DNA of 53,299 nt, from NCBI RefSeq assembly GCF_011044995.1, contig NZ_JAAKZW010000023.1, positions 1-53,299 of the forward strand. Reading direction: 5' to 3'. The DNA is from Streptomyces mesophilus (GTDB lineage Bacteria; Actinomycetota; Actinomycetes; Streptomycetales; Streptomycetaceae). Both the position numbers and the translations under genes were made by a program. Of this stretch, positions 26,510 through 34,534 are shown piece by piece (position 1 is the first letter of the stretch; every line of letters begins with the position of its first letter). The notes below the pieces were generated by a model. It was not told the origin of the DNA. It was given only the letters and a program-made list of their open reading frames with translations, and made no database searches.

Positions 26510-27256
26510 GTGCACGACGCCGGCTACGGCGACATGAGCGACAAGGACCTCCTGTCCCGCCATGTCGCCGGGGACCCGGAGGCGTTCGGGGAGATCGTCG
26601 GGCGCCATCGGGACCGCCTGTGGGCTGTCGCGCTGCGCACGCTGGGGGATCGTGAGGAAGCCGCGGATGCGGTGCAGGACGCGCTGGTCTCCGCTTATCG
26701 CGCCGCACACACCTTCCGAGGACAGTCCGCGGTCACCACATGGCTGCACCGCATCACGGTCAACGCCTGTCTGGACCGTGCGCGCAAGGCCGCTTCCCGT
26801 AAGACCTCACCGGTCGACGACACGGAGCGCCTGGAGCAGCTGCTCGAGCCGCATGAGTCGGCCGCGGCCCCGGCCGAGCGCCAGGATCTGCACCGTGAAC
26901 TGATCGAGGCCCTCGGCACACTTCCGGCCGATCAGCGGGCCGCGCTCGTCCTGGTGGATATGCAGGGCTATCCCGTGGCCGAGGCCGCACGGATCCTCGA
27001 TGTGCCCACCGGCACCGTGAAGAGCCGCTGCGCCCGCGGCAGAGCGCGTCTGCTGCCCCTCCTCAGCCATCTGCGGGTCGGCACCGAGAGGGACCGCGAC
27101 GCAGGCCCCTCGAGAGACGGCGGCGAAAGAATCACCGAGCAGCCGGAGTCCGGAAGGAACCGGACCGAGGGGACATCCGTCCCACCGGCAGCAGAAGCAC
27201 GGGATACGGGAACGGGCGATTCAGCAGCCGTGAAGGGCGGAGGTGGGCGAGCGTGA
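26510..27256 (+). CDS. sigM: ECF RNA polymerase sigma factor, SigM-type
   Basis: A 248-residue extracytoplasmic-function sigma factor. Region 2 spans about residues 20-90 (DREEAADAVQDALVSAYRA; TWLHRITVNACLDRARK) and region 4 about 125-185 (LPADQRAALVLVDMQGYPVAE, GTVKSRCARGRARL). A 60-residue polar tail follows. The stop overlaps the anti-sigma start (GTGA), so the pair is translationally coupled. The order murJ-pseudokinase-sigM-anti-sigma-trxB-trxA parallels the mycobacterial Rv3910-Rv3914 region, from which the name comes. Another Streptomyces sigma factor is also called SigM, so the symbol is ambiguous. Confidence 0.9.
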   Translation: MHDAGYGDMSDKDLLSRHVAGDPEAFGEIVGRHRDRLWAVALRTLGDREEAADAVQDALVSAYRAAHTFRGQSAVTTWLHRITVNACLDRARKAASRKTSPVDDTERLEQLLEPHESAAAPAERQDLHRELIEALGTLPADQRAALVLVDMQGYPVAEAARILDVPTGTVKSRCARGRARLLPLLSHLRVGTERDRDAGPSRDGGERITEQPESGRNRTEGTSVPPAAEARDTGTGDSAAVKGGGGRA

Positions 27257-28134
27257 CATCCACGACCGGCACGGCCGAGCACCCGGAAGTCTCGGAGCTC
27301 TCCGATCTCGCCGAAGGACTGCTGCCGGCCTCACGCTCTGCTGTGGTACGTCGGCACCTCGAAGACTGTGTCCTGTGCGCCGATGTGCAGGCCTCACTGG
27401 AGGAGATCCGCGCTCTGCTCGGCACGCTGCCGACGGAGACGCGTATGCCGGACGAGGTGGCCGCGCGGATCGATGCGGCGCTGGCGACAGAAGTACTGCT
27501 CGATGTTTCACGTGAAACGCAGAGCCACAGCGAGCGTGAAACAGCACCCGCGCCAGACGCGTCAGCCGATGTTTCACGTGAAACATCGCCCTCGCAGCGC
27601 CCTGGAGGCCATCCGCGAGGAGCCACGGGCCCGGGGCGAAGCAATGCGCCACGACGACGCCGCCGTGGGGCGGTCGCCGCGCTCGGCGCCCTCGCCACCG
27701 TTGCCGCCGTCGGAATCGGCACGCTCGTGTTCCTGCCGGACGGCAGTGACCAAGGGCCGGGCACGCAAGCCACGGAGAAGTTCTCCGGGGGCGACCTCAA
27801 GACGCGTGTGGCAACCCTGGTGGCTTCTCGGACCAGCGCCGAGTCGGCCTCCGTCGGAGCGAACTCCACCTCGGGTGAGACTCCCACCACGCCCAGGACC
27901 AAGGACGTCCCGGGAGTTCCGGAGTGCATCGCCCGGGCCATCGCCCGCGACGAGGAACCCCTGGCCGCGGAGGACGGGACGTACAAGGGTGCGCCGGCCT
28001 ATCTGGTGGTGCTCCCGCACGCCTCGCAGACGACCCGTGTCTCCGCCTATGTGGTGGACGCCGCGTGCCTCAAGGAGGACCAGTCCACGGCCACGGGCAA
28101 GGTTCTGCTCGAGACCTCCTTCCCGCGGAACTGA
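27253..28134 (+). CDS. rsmA: Anti-sigma factor (ZAS-type) with two parS sites in its linker
   Basis: A 293-residue membrane anti-sigma factor for the preceding SigM-type protein. The N-terminal domain has the zinc-type motif H35-x3-C39-x2-C42 (HLEDCVLC). A linker of about residues 80-135 follows, then one membrane segment (139-160) and an outer domain with two cysteines. The linker contains two full parS sites, each read as VSRET (85-89 and 107-111). The GTG start overlaps the sigM stop. Release of the sigma factor may respond to redox or envelope stress, given trxBA next door; this is inference. Confidence 0.85.
   Translation: MTSTTGTAEHPEVSELSDLAEGLLPASRSAVVRRHLEDCVLCADVQASLEEIRALLGTLPTETRMPDEVAARIDAALATEVLLDVSRETQSHSERETAPAPDASADVSRETSPSQRPGGHPRGATGPGRSNAPRRRRRGAVAALGALATVAAVGIGTLVFLPDGSDQGPGTQATEKFSGGDLKTRVATLVASRTSAESASVGANSTSGETPTTPRTKDVPGVPECIARAIARDEEPLAAEDGTYKGAPAYLVVLPHASQTTRVSAYVVDAACLKEDQSTATGKVLLETSFPRN
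27505..27518. other. parS site (8 of 13), inside anti-sigma gene
   Basis: Exact GTTTCACGTGAAAC in the coding sequence; reading phase GTT-TCA-CGT-GAA-AC gives VSRET. Confidence 0.92.
27571..27584. other. parS site (9 of 13), inside anti-sigma gene
   Basis: Exact copy 66 bp (22 codons) after site 8, in the same VSRET phase. Confidence 0.92.
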
Positions 28135-28218
28135 CGCTCGCCCACGCCTGCGCGCCACGGAACTCAAGGCTCCGCGGAGGCCCTGACTCAGGAACACACC
28201 CCGTACGCGGTCATGGCG

Positions 28219-28244
28219 GGAATGCAAGCCCCGTAGGATCCGTT
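28219..28244 (+). promoter_or_regulatory. SigR-type promoter of trxBA
   Basis: GGAAT at 28219-28223, an 18-base spacer, and GTT at 28242-28244 match the published SigR consensus GGAAT-N18-GTT. SigR is the disulfide-stress sigma factor of Streptomyces and trxBA is a known target. The trxB start is 75 bases downstream. Confidence 0.85.
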
Positions 28245-28318
28245 GGGTGGGGTGAGAGTCCCGGTAGGACTCCCCTGAGGCAGTAGGCAGTCAGTCCGCA
28301 GAGACGAGGAATCAACCC

Positions 28319-29281
28319 GTGAGCGACGTCCGTAACGTGATCATCATCGGCTCCGGGCCCGCCGGTTACACGGCGGCGCTCTACACGGCGCGCGCGTCGC
28401 TGAAGCCGCTCGTGTTCGAGGGCGCCGTCACCGCCGGTGGTGCGCTGATGAACACCACCGAGGTGGAGAACTTTCCGGGCTTCCAGGACGGCATCATGGG
28501 CCCCGAGCTCATGGACAACATGCGCGGCCAGGCGGAGCGCTTCGGCGCCGAGCTGATCCCGGACGACGTCGTGGCCGTCGACCTCACGGGTGACATCAAG
28601 ACCGTCACCGACACGGCCGGCACGGTGCACCGCGCCAAGGCCGTAATCGTCACGACCGGCTCCCAGCACCGCAAGCTCGGTCTGCCGAACGAGGACGCGC
28701 TGTCGGGCCGCGGTGTCTCCTGGTGCGCCACGTGCGACGGGTTCTTCTTCAAGGACCAGGACATCGCCGTGGTCGGCGGTGGCGACACCGCGATGGAGGA
28801 GGCGACCTTCCTCTCGCGCTTCGCCAAGGCCGTGACGATCGTGCACCGCCGTGACTCCCTGCGGGCGTCCAAGGCGATGCAGGAGCGCGCGTTCGCCGAC
28901 CCGAAGATCAAGTTCGCCTGGGACAGCGAGGTCGCCGAGATCCACGGTGAGCAGAAGCTCTCCGGTCTGACCCTGCGCAACACCAAGACCGGTGAGACCT
29001 CCGAGCTGCCTGTCACGGGTCTGTTCATCGCGGTCGGCCACGACCCGCGCACCGAGCTCTTCAAGGGCCAGCTCGACCTGGACGAGGAGGGCTACCTGAA
29101 GGTGGACGCTCCCTCCACGCGGACGAACCTCACGGGCGTCTTCGCGGCCGGCGATGTCGTCGACCACACCTACCGTCAGGCGATCACTGCGGCCGGCACC
29201 GGCTGCTCCTCCGCCCTGGACGCCGAGCGCTTCCTCGCTGCCCTCGCGGACAACGAGACCGCCGCCGCGGCGACCGTCTGA
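28319..29281 (+). CDS. trxB: Thioredoxin reductase
   Basis: A 320-residue FAD/NADPH flavoenzyme that reduces thioredoxin in the cytoplasm. The FAD fold opens with [20 protein letters not shown]; the redox-active pair is C136-A-T-C139 (SWCATCDG); the NADPH fold is [12 protein letters not shown] with [20 protein letters not shown] closes the FAD site. GTG 28319 follows GACGAGGA. It heads the trxB-trxA operon, 43 bases before trxA. Confidence 0.97.
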   Translation: MSDVRNVIIIGSGPAGYTAALYTARASLKPLVFEGAVTAGGALMNTTEVENFPGFQDGIMGPELMDNMRGQAERFGAELIPDDVVAVDLTGDIKTVTDTAGTVHRAKAVIVTTGSQHRKLGLPNEDALSGRGVSWCATCDGFFFKDQDIAVVGGGDTAMEEATFLSRFAKAVTIVHRRDSLRASKAMQERAFADPKIKFAWDSEVAEIHGEQKLSGLTLRNTKTGETSELPVTGLFIAVGHDPRTELFKGQLDLDEEGYLKVDAPSTRTNLTGVFAAGDVVDHTYRQAITAAGTGCSSALDAERFLAALADNETAAAATV

Positions 29282-29324
29282 ACCTCAACCTCCCCCACCG
29301 CAGTACCGAGTTAAGGAGCCCAGC

Positions 29325-29672
29325 GTGGCCGGCACCCTGAAGAACGTGACCGACGACTCCTTCGAGCAGGACGTGCTCAAGAGCGACAAGCCCGTACTGG
29401 TGGACTTCTGGGCCGCCTGGTGCGGTCCGTGCCGCCAGATCGCCCCGTCGCTCGAGGCGATCGCCGCGGAGCATGGCGACAAGATCGAGATCGTCAAGCT
29501 GAACATCGACGAGAACCCGGCGACGGCCGCCAAGTACGGCGTCATGTCCATCCCGACGCTCAACGTCTACCAGGGCGGCGAGGTCGCCAAGACCATCGTC
29601 GGCGCCAAGCCCAAGGCCGCGATCGTGCGCGACCTGGAGGACTTCATCGGCGACGAGGCCACCAAGGCCTGA
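29325..29672 (+). CDS. trxA: Thioredoxin
   Basis: A 115-residue cytoplasmic disulfide reductase substrate of TrxB. The active site WCGPC (Cys33, Cys36) lies in VDFWAAWCGPCRQIAP and the cis-proline in SIPTLNVY. GTG 29325 follows AAGGAG; the frame is open back to 29154 inside trxB, which is not a real extension. A parS site and a terminator follow. Confidence 0.97.
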   Translation: MAGTLKNVTDDSFEQDVLKSDKPVLVDFWAAWCGPCRQIAPSLEAIAAEHGDKIEIVKLNIDENPATAAKYGVMSIPTLNVYQGGEVAKTIVGAKPKAAIVRDLEDFIGDEATKA

Positions 29673-29706
29673 CCGCCGCAGTCCTGAGGCGTCACAGCAG
29701 GACGAT

Positions 29707-29720
29707 GTTTCACGTGAAAC
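29707..29720. other. parS site (10 of 13)
   Basis: Exact GTTTCACGTGAAAC between trxA and the GNAT gene. Its right half (GAAAC) is also the base of the terminator stem at 29716-29751. Confidence 0.93.
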
Positions 29721-29751
29721 AAGGGCCGCCCTTCGGGGCGGCCCTTGTTTC
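29716..29751. terminator. Bidirectional terminator sharing a parS half-site
   Basis: Perfect 16-bp stem (29716-29731 with 29736-29751) closed by a TTCG tetraloop, between convergent trxA and the GNAT gene. The outer five pairs use the right half of parS. Confidence 0.9.
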
Positions 29752-29771
29752 GTGGAACTGCTGCGGACGAT

Positions 29772-30389
29772 TCACAGCGGCCGCAGCGCCGGCTCCTTCT
29801 GCACGGCGCCGAGGAGACGGTCGAGGGCCAGCTCGACGTCCTCCTTCCACGAGAGCGTCGTACGCAGCTCCAGACGCAGTCTCGGATGCACCGGATGCGG
29901 ACGCACCGTCTTGAAGCCCACCGCGAGCAGATGGTCGGCGGGGAGCACACACGCCGGCTCCTTCCAACGGGCATCCCCGAAAGCCTCTATGGCTTTGAAG
30001 CCCCTGCGCAACAGATCTTTGGCGACGGTCTGCACCATGACCCGACCCAGGCCCTGCCCCTGATATCCGGGGGTGATCCAACTGGTCATCAGCTGCACGG
30101 CATCCGGCGCCACAGGGCTCGTCGGGAAAGCGGTCGAGCGGGGCACATAAGCCGGCGGCGCGTAGAGAACGAAGCCCACCGGGACCTCGTCGACGTAGAC
30201 CACACGACCGCAGGAGCCCCACTCCAGAAGCACGGCGGAGATCCAGGCTTCCTTCTCCAGCTCCGGGGTTCCTGCCCTTACCGCGGCCTGGCCGCTGACC
30301 GGATCCAGTTCCCAGAAGACGCATGATCGGCAGCGCTTGGGAAGGTCCGGGAGGTTGTCCAGCGTGAGCGGTACGAGCCGACGCCCCAT
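29772..30389 (-). CDS. GNAT family N-acetyltransferase with N-terminal CxxC
   Basis: A 205-residue acetyltransferase-fold protein. The acetyl-CoA loop reads TPGYQGQGLGRVMVQTVAKDLLRRG, matching the Q/R-x-x-G-x-G/A motif. Unusually, the N terminus carries RCRSCVFWE, a CxxC pair that might bind metal or form a disulfide; trxBA lies next door on the other strand. The acceptor is unknown. ATG 30389 has a GAGGAA-type site. Confidence 0.85.
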   Translation of the reverse strand: MGRRLVPLTLDNLPDLPKRCRSCVFWELDPVSGQAAVRAGTPELEKEAWISAVLLEWGSCGRVVYVDEVPVGFVLYAPPAYVPRSTAFPTSPVAPDAVQLMTSWITPGYQGQGLGRVMVQTVAKDLLRRGFKAIEAFGDARWKEPACVLPADHLLAVGFKTVRPHPVHPRLRLELRTTLSWKEDVELALDRLLGAVQKEPALRPL

Positions 30390-30535
30390 GAAGGCAGTTC
30401 CTCACTTCCTTCGCCTGCCGCGACTCGTGCTGCGGTGAGCGCGCTCCGTTCCCTGAGCAGACTGCCGACGAATCCGCCGACGGCCCCCAGGCCAAGTCCC
30501 GCGGTCACCAACCCGGTGCGGCTCACCGTACGCAT
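30278..30535 (-). CDS. Possible small membrane-associated protein overlapping the GNAT gene
   Basis: An 85-residue frame starting MRTVSRTGLVTAGLGLGAVGGF with one hydrophobic, Gly-rich segment and GC-rich third positions in its first 45 codons. A purine-rich GGGAGAGGGAGG ribosome site precedes the ATG. Its last 37 codons overlap the GNAT gene in another frame, which counts against it; the true product could be shorter or absent. Confidence 0.35.
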   Translation of the reverse strand: MRTVSRTGLVTAGLGLGAVGGFVGSLLRERSALTAARVAAGEGSEELPSWGVGSYRSRWTTSRTFPSAADHASSGNWIRSAARPR

Positions 30536-30636
30536 GGCCCCCGCCTCCCTCTCCCTGAGGTGCTGTCGGGTGGATGCGCGATACCCGATCGCATCGTATC
30601 CACCCTGCGATTGCCGCGAAACGCCTATAAAGCAAA

Positions 30637-30676
30637 GAGCGAGCCGTGTTCCGAACATTCCGGACACGGCTCGCTC
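30637..30676 (-). terminator. parB terminator
   Basis: Stem GAGCGAGCCGTGT (30637-30649) with ACACGGCTCGCTC (30664-30676), extended inward by three pairs with a bulge. On the minus strand it is followed by TTTGCTTTATAG, an acceptable T-rich tail, 17 bases after the parB stop. Confidence 0.85.
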
Positions 30677-30693
30677 TTCAGGACAGGCTGGGA

Positions 30694-31785
30694 TCAGCTC
30701 TCGGATTCGTCGTCCTCCGGCAGGGAGCCCTCAAGGACGGGCCCTTCTCCAGGGGCGAGCGTGCCGAGGATCCGCTGCAGATCCTCCATCGAGGCGAACT
30801 CGACGACGATCTTGCCCTTCTTCTGCCCCAGGTCGACCTTCACCCGGGTCTCGAAGCGATCCGACAGCCGGGTCGCAAGGCTGGTGAGCGCCGGCGAAAG
30901 GCGCGTTCCAGCCCGAGGGCCCTTGTTCTTGGGCGCCTTCTTCTGGTCGGCGCTCATCAGCTGGACGATCTCTTCCACGGAACGCACCGAGAGTCCTTCG
31001 GCCACGATCCGGTACGCGAGACGCTCCTGCTCCTCCGTGTCCTCCACGGACAGCAGCGCACGCGCATGGCCGGCGGAGAGCACACCGGCCGCCACGCGCT
31101 TCTGTACGGCCAGTGAGAGCCGCAGCAGACGCAGGGTGTTGGAGACCTGGGGACGCGAGCGCCCGATCCGGTCGGCCAGCTGGTCGTGCGTGCAGTTGAA
31201 GTCCTTCAGCAACTGCTCGTACGCGTTGGCCTCTTCGATCGGGTTCAGCTGCGCCCGGTGGAGGTTCTCGAGAAGGGCGTCCAGGAGGAGCTTCTCGTCC
31301 TCCGTCTCGCGCACGATCGCGGGAATCCGCTCGAGGCCCGCCTCACGGGAGGCCCTCCAGCGCCGCTCACCCATGATGAGCTCGTAGCGCTCGGGGCCCA
31401 ACTGCCGAACGACAACCGGCTGGAGGAGCCCGACTTCCTTGATGGAGGTCACGAGCTCGGCGAGGGCGTCCTCGTCGAAGATCTCACGCGGCTGGCGCGG
31501 GTTGGGCGTGATCGAGTCCAGCGGCACCTCGGCGAAGTGGGCACCAGCTACCTGCTGCGGCTCGATGCCGACGCTCTCGACCTCGAACGGCGGCTCCGTT
31601 TCACGTGAAACATTGCCCGGCGGCAGCGTGGCCACCTTGGCAGCGGCCACCCCGCGCTCCGCGGTGAGCACCGGCACCGCGGAGGGCGACGACGCCCCAT
31701 TCGCGGCCGAAGAGCTCTCCGGAGTAGGAGCCGCGGGAATCAGCGCGCCAAGTCCGCGCCCCAGTCCTCTACGTCGCTCGCTCAC
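30694..31785 (-). CDS. parB: Chromosome partitioning protein ParB
   Basis: A 363-residue CTP-dependent DNA clamp that loads at parS and spreads, organising origins for segregation into spores. The CTP-binding N-terminal domain carries [15 protein letters not shown]; the parS-reading helix-turn-helix is [21 protein letters not shown]; the C-terminal region dimerises. One parS site lies in its own coding sequence, read as VSRET at residues 59-63 in the disordered N-terminal part. The GTG start overlaps the parA TAG stop by one base, so the two are coupled. Confidence 0.97.
   Translation of the reverse strand: MSERRRGLGRGLGALIPAAPTPESSSAANGASSPSAVPVLTAERGVAAAKVATLPPGNVSRETEPPFEVESVGIEPQQVAGAHFAEVPLDSITPNPRQPREIFDEDALAELVTSIKEVGLLQPVVVRQLGPERYELIMGERRWRASREAGLERIPAIVRETEDEKLLLDALLENLHRAQLNPIEEANAYEQLLKDFNCTHDQLADRIGRSRPQVSNTLRLLRLSLAVQKRVAAGVLSAGHARALLSVEDTEEQERLAYRIVAEGLSVRSVEEIVQLMSADQKKAPKNKGPRAGTRLSPALTSLATRLSDRFETRVKVDLGQKKGKIVVEFASMEDLQRILGTLAPGEGPVLEGSLPEDDESES
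31598..31611. other. parS site (11 of 13), inside parB
   Basis: Exact GTTTCACGTGAAAC within parB, in the VSRET reading phase. Confidence 0.92.
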
Positions 31786-32897
31786 TAAATCCCCTCCGCC
31801 ATGCTCTGTTCGTTCTGTGCACCCACGACCGCACCGCGCAGGGCCATTTCCCTGGCGGCTTCGAGGTACGAGAGCGCACCGCTGGAACCCGGATCGTAAG
31901 TCAGGACCGTCTGTCCGTAACTCGGGGCCTCCGAGATACGCACCGACCGGGGAATGCTCGTCCGCAGCACCTCATTGCCGAAGTGGTTGCGCACCTCGTC
32001 CGCCACCTGGGAGGCAAGGCGGGTCCGGCCGTCGTACATGGTGAGGAGGATCGTCGAGACGTGAAGGGCGGGGTTGAGGTGCCCTCGTACGAGATCGACG
32101 TTACGCAGCAGCTGGCCGAGCCCCTCCAGCGCGTAGTACTCGCACTGGATCGGGATGAGTACCTCGTTGCCCGCCACCATCGCATTGACCGTGAGCAGGC
32201 CGAGCGAGGGCGGGCAGTCGATGAGGATGTAGTCCAGCGGCTGCTCGTAGGCCTGGATGGCCCGCTGCAGCCGGCTCTCCCGCGCCACGAGGGACACCAG
32301 CTCGATCTCCGCACCGGCGAGATCGATGGTGGCGGGAGCGCAGAAGAGACCTTCCACATCCGGCACGGGCTGGACGACCTCGGAGAGCGGCTTGCTCTCC
32401 ACCAACACGTCGTAAATGGAGGGGACTTCGGCGTGGTGGTCGATACCGAGTGCCGTGGAGGCATTGCCCTGCGGGTCCAGGTCGATCACCAGGACACGGG
32501 CCCCGTGCAGGGCAAGCGAAGCGGCCATGTTGACCGTGGTCGTGGTCTTGCCGACGCCACCCTTCTGGTTGGCGACGACCATGACACGTGTTTGCTCAGG
32601 GCGTGGCAGCCCCTCGCCGGCTCGGCCCAAGGCCTCGACCGCCAGTTGGGCAGCACGACCAATCGGAGTGTCGTCCATCGGGGACGGTGTTTCACGTGAA
32701 ACATCCTCCCCTGCTGACTCGGTACGGGGACCGGGGACCGGATCGGTCATCGGTCCCGCGATGTTGGCGTCGGACCGCAAGGCTTCACTCTCCTCGACTT
32801 CAGGCTCGCAATGAACAGAGCCTCCCATGCCTTCGGGGTCGTGAACCAGCGAGGCCCGGTCTTCTGTGGATGAATCCTCCGTTGTGGAGAACTCCAT
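31785..32897 (-). CDS. parA: Chromosome partitioning ATPase ParA
   Basis: A 370-residue deviant-Walker ATPase that works with ParB to position origins, in Streptomyces mainly during sporulation. [10 protein letters not shown] lies at about residues 112-121 and [14 protein letters not shown] and [12 protein letters not shown] follow. The N-terminal 110 residues are acidic and low in complexity and include VSRET (66-70), encoded by a parS site. Start is uncertain: ATG 32897 follows GAGAGG; ATG 32828 is a good alternative. Confidence 0.93.
   Translation of the reverse strand: MEFSTTEDSSTEDRASLVHDPEGMGGSVHCEPEVEESEALRSDANIAGPMTDPVPGPRTESAGEDVSRETPSPMDDTPIGRAAQLAVEALGRAGEGLPRPEQTRVMVVANQKGGVGKTTTTVNMAASLALHGARVLVIDLDPQGNASTALGIDHHAEVPSIYDVLVESKPLSEVVQPVPDVEGLFCAPATIDLAGAEIELVSLVARESRLQRAIQAYEQPLDYILIDCPPSLGLLTVNAMVAGNEVLIPIQCEYYALEGLGQLLRNVDLVRGHLNPALHVSTILLTMYDGRTRLASQVADEVRNHFGNEVLRTSIPRSVRISEAPSYGQTVLTYDPGSSGALSYLEAAREMALRGAVVGAQNEQSMAEGI
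32689..32702. other. parS site (12 of 13), inside parA
   Basis: Exact GTTTCACGTGAAAC within the 5' part of parA, in the VSRET phase. Confidence 0.92.
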
Positions 32898-32974
32898 CCC
32901 CCTCTCGGGGGGTTTGCGATCACGAGGCGCGGCACTACGGCTGCGGCTGATGATCCCGTGGAGCAGTGAGCGAC

Positions 32975-32988
32975 GTTTCACGTGAAAC
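32975..32988. other. parS site (13 of 13), upstream of parA
   Basis: Exact GTTTCACGTGAAAC in the rsmG-parA gap, 78 bases before the parA start. ParB binding here could affect parAB transcription. It is the parS site nearest to oriC in this window, about 6.3 kb away. Confidence 0.93.
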
Positions 32989-33130
32989 ACGATGCCGAGG
33001 CGCCGCGAACCGCAGTGCACGACACTCCGACGTGCGTACGTTTGGCAGCTTGTGTGGCCTATGGCTCGTCATCAGGACGGATCAGCGCGCCAAAACGTCA
33101 ACCGATCACACTTTTACGTCAGCGCCGGCT

Positions 33131-33862
33131 TCAGCGTCGACGCCGAGAGCGCCCCACACGCGCCGCCTTCGCCCGCTTCGCCGCAAAGCGCACACCGCCC
33201 GGGCTCTCGCCGACCTCGACCCGTACGACCGTGGAGAGCGGGTCCACAATGCCCTCGCCGACCTGCAGCACCGAGGTCTTCTCGGCACCGAGCTTGGCGA
33301 GCGCGGCCTTGGCGCCGTTGAGCTCCTCCTCGGCGGTGTCGCCCTTGAGCGCCAGCATCTCGCCGTACGGCCGAAGCAGCGGCACGCCCCATGCGGCGAG
33401 CCGGTCGAGCGGCGCCACGGCGCGGGCTGTGACGACATGCACAGGCGGCAGCTTGCCCAGGACCTCCTCGGCGCGTCCACGGACGACCGTCACATGGTCG
33501 AGGCCGAGCAGCTCGACGACCTCGGTGAGGAAGTTCGTACGGCGAAGGAGCGGCTCGAGGAGCGTGATCTTGAGGTCCTCGCGGACCAGCGCCAGGGGGA
33601 TGCCCGGCAGGCCGGCACCGGAGCCGACATCGCAGACCGTGACGCCTTCCGGCACCACCTCGGAGAGCACCGCGCAGTTCAGCAGATGCCGCTCCCACAG
33701 GCGGGGCACCTCGCGGGGGCCGATCAGGCCGCGCTTGACGCCGGCGTCGGCGAGCAGCTCCGCGTACCGGACGGCGTCGTCGAAGCGCTCGCCGAAGACC
33801 GCTCGGGCCTGCTCGGGAGCCGGGGGGAGCTCTGACGAGGGGACCTCTGACGTCTCCGTCAC
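33131..33862 (-). CDS. rsmG: 16S rRNA (guanine-N7) methyltransferase RsmG (GidB)
   Basis: A 243-residue S-adenosylmethionine-dependent enzyme that methylates G527 (E. coli numbering) of 16S rRNA; loss gives low-level streptomycin resistance in several bacteria, including Streptomyces. The SAM motif is VCDVGSGAGLPGIPLAL, followed by the LLEPLLRRTNFL motif. GTG 33862 (VTETSEVPS) follows GGAAGGA; ATG 33886 is in frame but less likely. It precedes parA on the same strand. Confidence 0.96.
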   Translation of the reverse strand: MTETSEVPSSELPPAPEQARAVFGERFDDAVRYAELLADAGVKRGLIGPREVPRLWERHLLNCAVLSEVVPEGVTVCDVGSGAGLPGIPLALVREDLKITLLEPLLRRTNFLTEVVELLGLDHVTVVRGRAEEVLGKLPPVHVVTARAVAPLDRLAAWGVPLLRPYGEMLALKGDTAEEELNGAKAALAKLGAEKTSVLQVGEGIVDPLSTVVRVEVGESPGGVRFAAKRAKAARVGRSRRRR

Positions 33863-33940
33863 GGGAACCGTCCTTCCGTACCGCAATACCGTGCTGACGC
33901 GCTGGCCGCGCTCAGGGGCTCACTATCAGGCTGACAAAGA

Positions 33941-33970
33941 CCGGCCCCGTCTGCGAACAGACGGGGCCGG
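33941..33970 (-). terminator. Terminator between jag and rsmG
   Basis: Perfect 13-bp stem CCGGCCCCGTCTG / CAGACGGGGCCGG with a four-base loop (TTCG on the minus strand), followed on the minus strand by TCTTTGT. It probably separates the rpmH-jag transcript from rsmG-parAB. Confidence 0.85.
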
Positions 33971-34004
33971 GAAAACCGCAGGACCGATCAGGCCGAGGGA
34001 CCGA

Positions 34005-34520
34005 TCAGGCAGGCAGTACGACGACGAAGCGCTGCGGCTCCTCGCCCTCGGACTCGCTGCGCAGACCGGCGCTCTTGACCGCGTCGTGCACGACCTTGCG
34101 CTCGAACGGCGTCATCGGCTTGAGCTTCACGGGCTCGCCGGAGCTCTTCGCCTCGGCCGCGGCCTTGGCACCGATCTCGGAGAGCTCGGCACGCTTCTTC
34201 GCCCGGTAGCCGGCGATGTCCAGCATCAGGCGGCTGCGGTCACCGGTCTCGCGGTGGACCGCGAGCCGGGTCAGCTCCTGGAGCGCTTCGAGGACCTCGC
34301 CGTCGCGGCCGACCAGCTTCTGCAGGTCGCGGCCGCCGGCGTCGCTGATGATCGACACGGCGGCGCGGTCGGCCTCGACGTCCATGTCGATGTCGCCGTC
34401 GAGATCGGCGATGTCGAGCAGACCCTCGAGGTAGTCCGCTGCGATCTCACCTTCCTGCTCGAGGCGGGTGAGGGTGTCGCCGGCCTCGGCGGCGGCCTCG
34501 GTGATGGTGCCGTCCGTCAC
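34005..34520 (-). CDS. jag: Jag/KhpB-type RNA-binding protein (KH and R3H domains)
   Basis: A 171-residue protein. A KH domain is visible at about residues 75-100 (LQKLVGRDGEVLEALQELTR) and an R3H-type C-terminal region near residue 135 (MTPFERKVVHDAV). Unlike many firmicute forms it lacks a long N-terminal Jag domain. The family binds RNA and affects cell-wall synthesis in other bacteria. GTG 34520 follows AAGGAG, 14 bases after yidC, in one operon with it. Confidence 0.92.
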   Translation of the reverse strand: MTDGTITEAAAEAGDTLTRLEQEGEIAADYLEGLLDIADLDGDIDMDVEADRAAVSIISDAGGRDLQKLVGRDGEVLEALQELTRLAVHRETGDRSRLMLDIAGYRAKKRAELSEIGAKAAAEAKSSGEPVKLKPMTPFERKVVHDAVKSAGLRSESEGEEPQRFVVVLPA

Positions 34521-34534
34521 GGAAGAACTCCTTC

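Noticed and set aside
26503..26516. Degenerate parS (GTTCCACGTGCACG) at the sigM start
   Set aside because: Four mismatches to the 14-mer, while all accepted sites are exact; probably chance around CACGTG.
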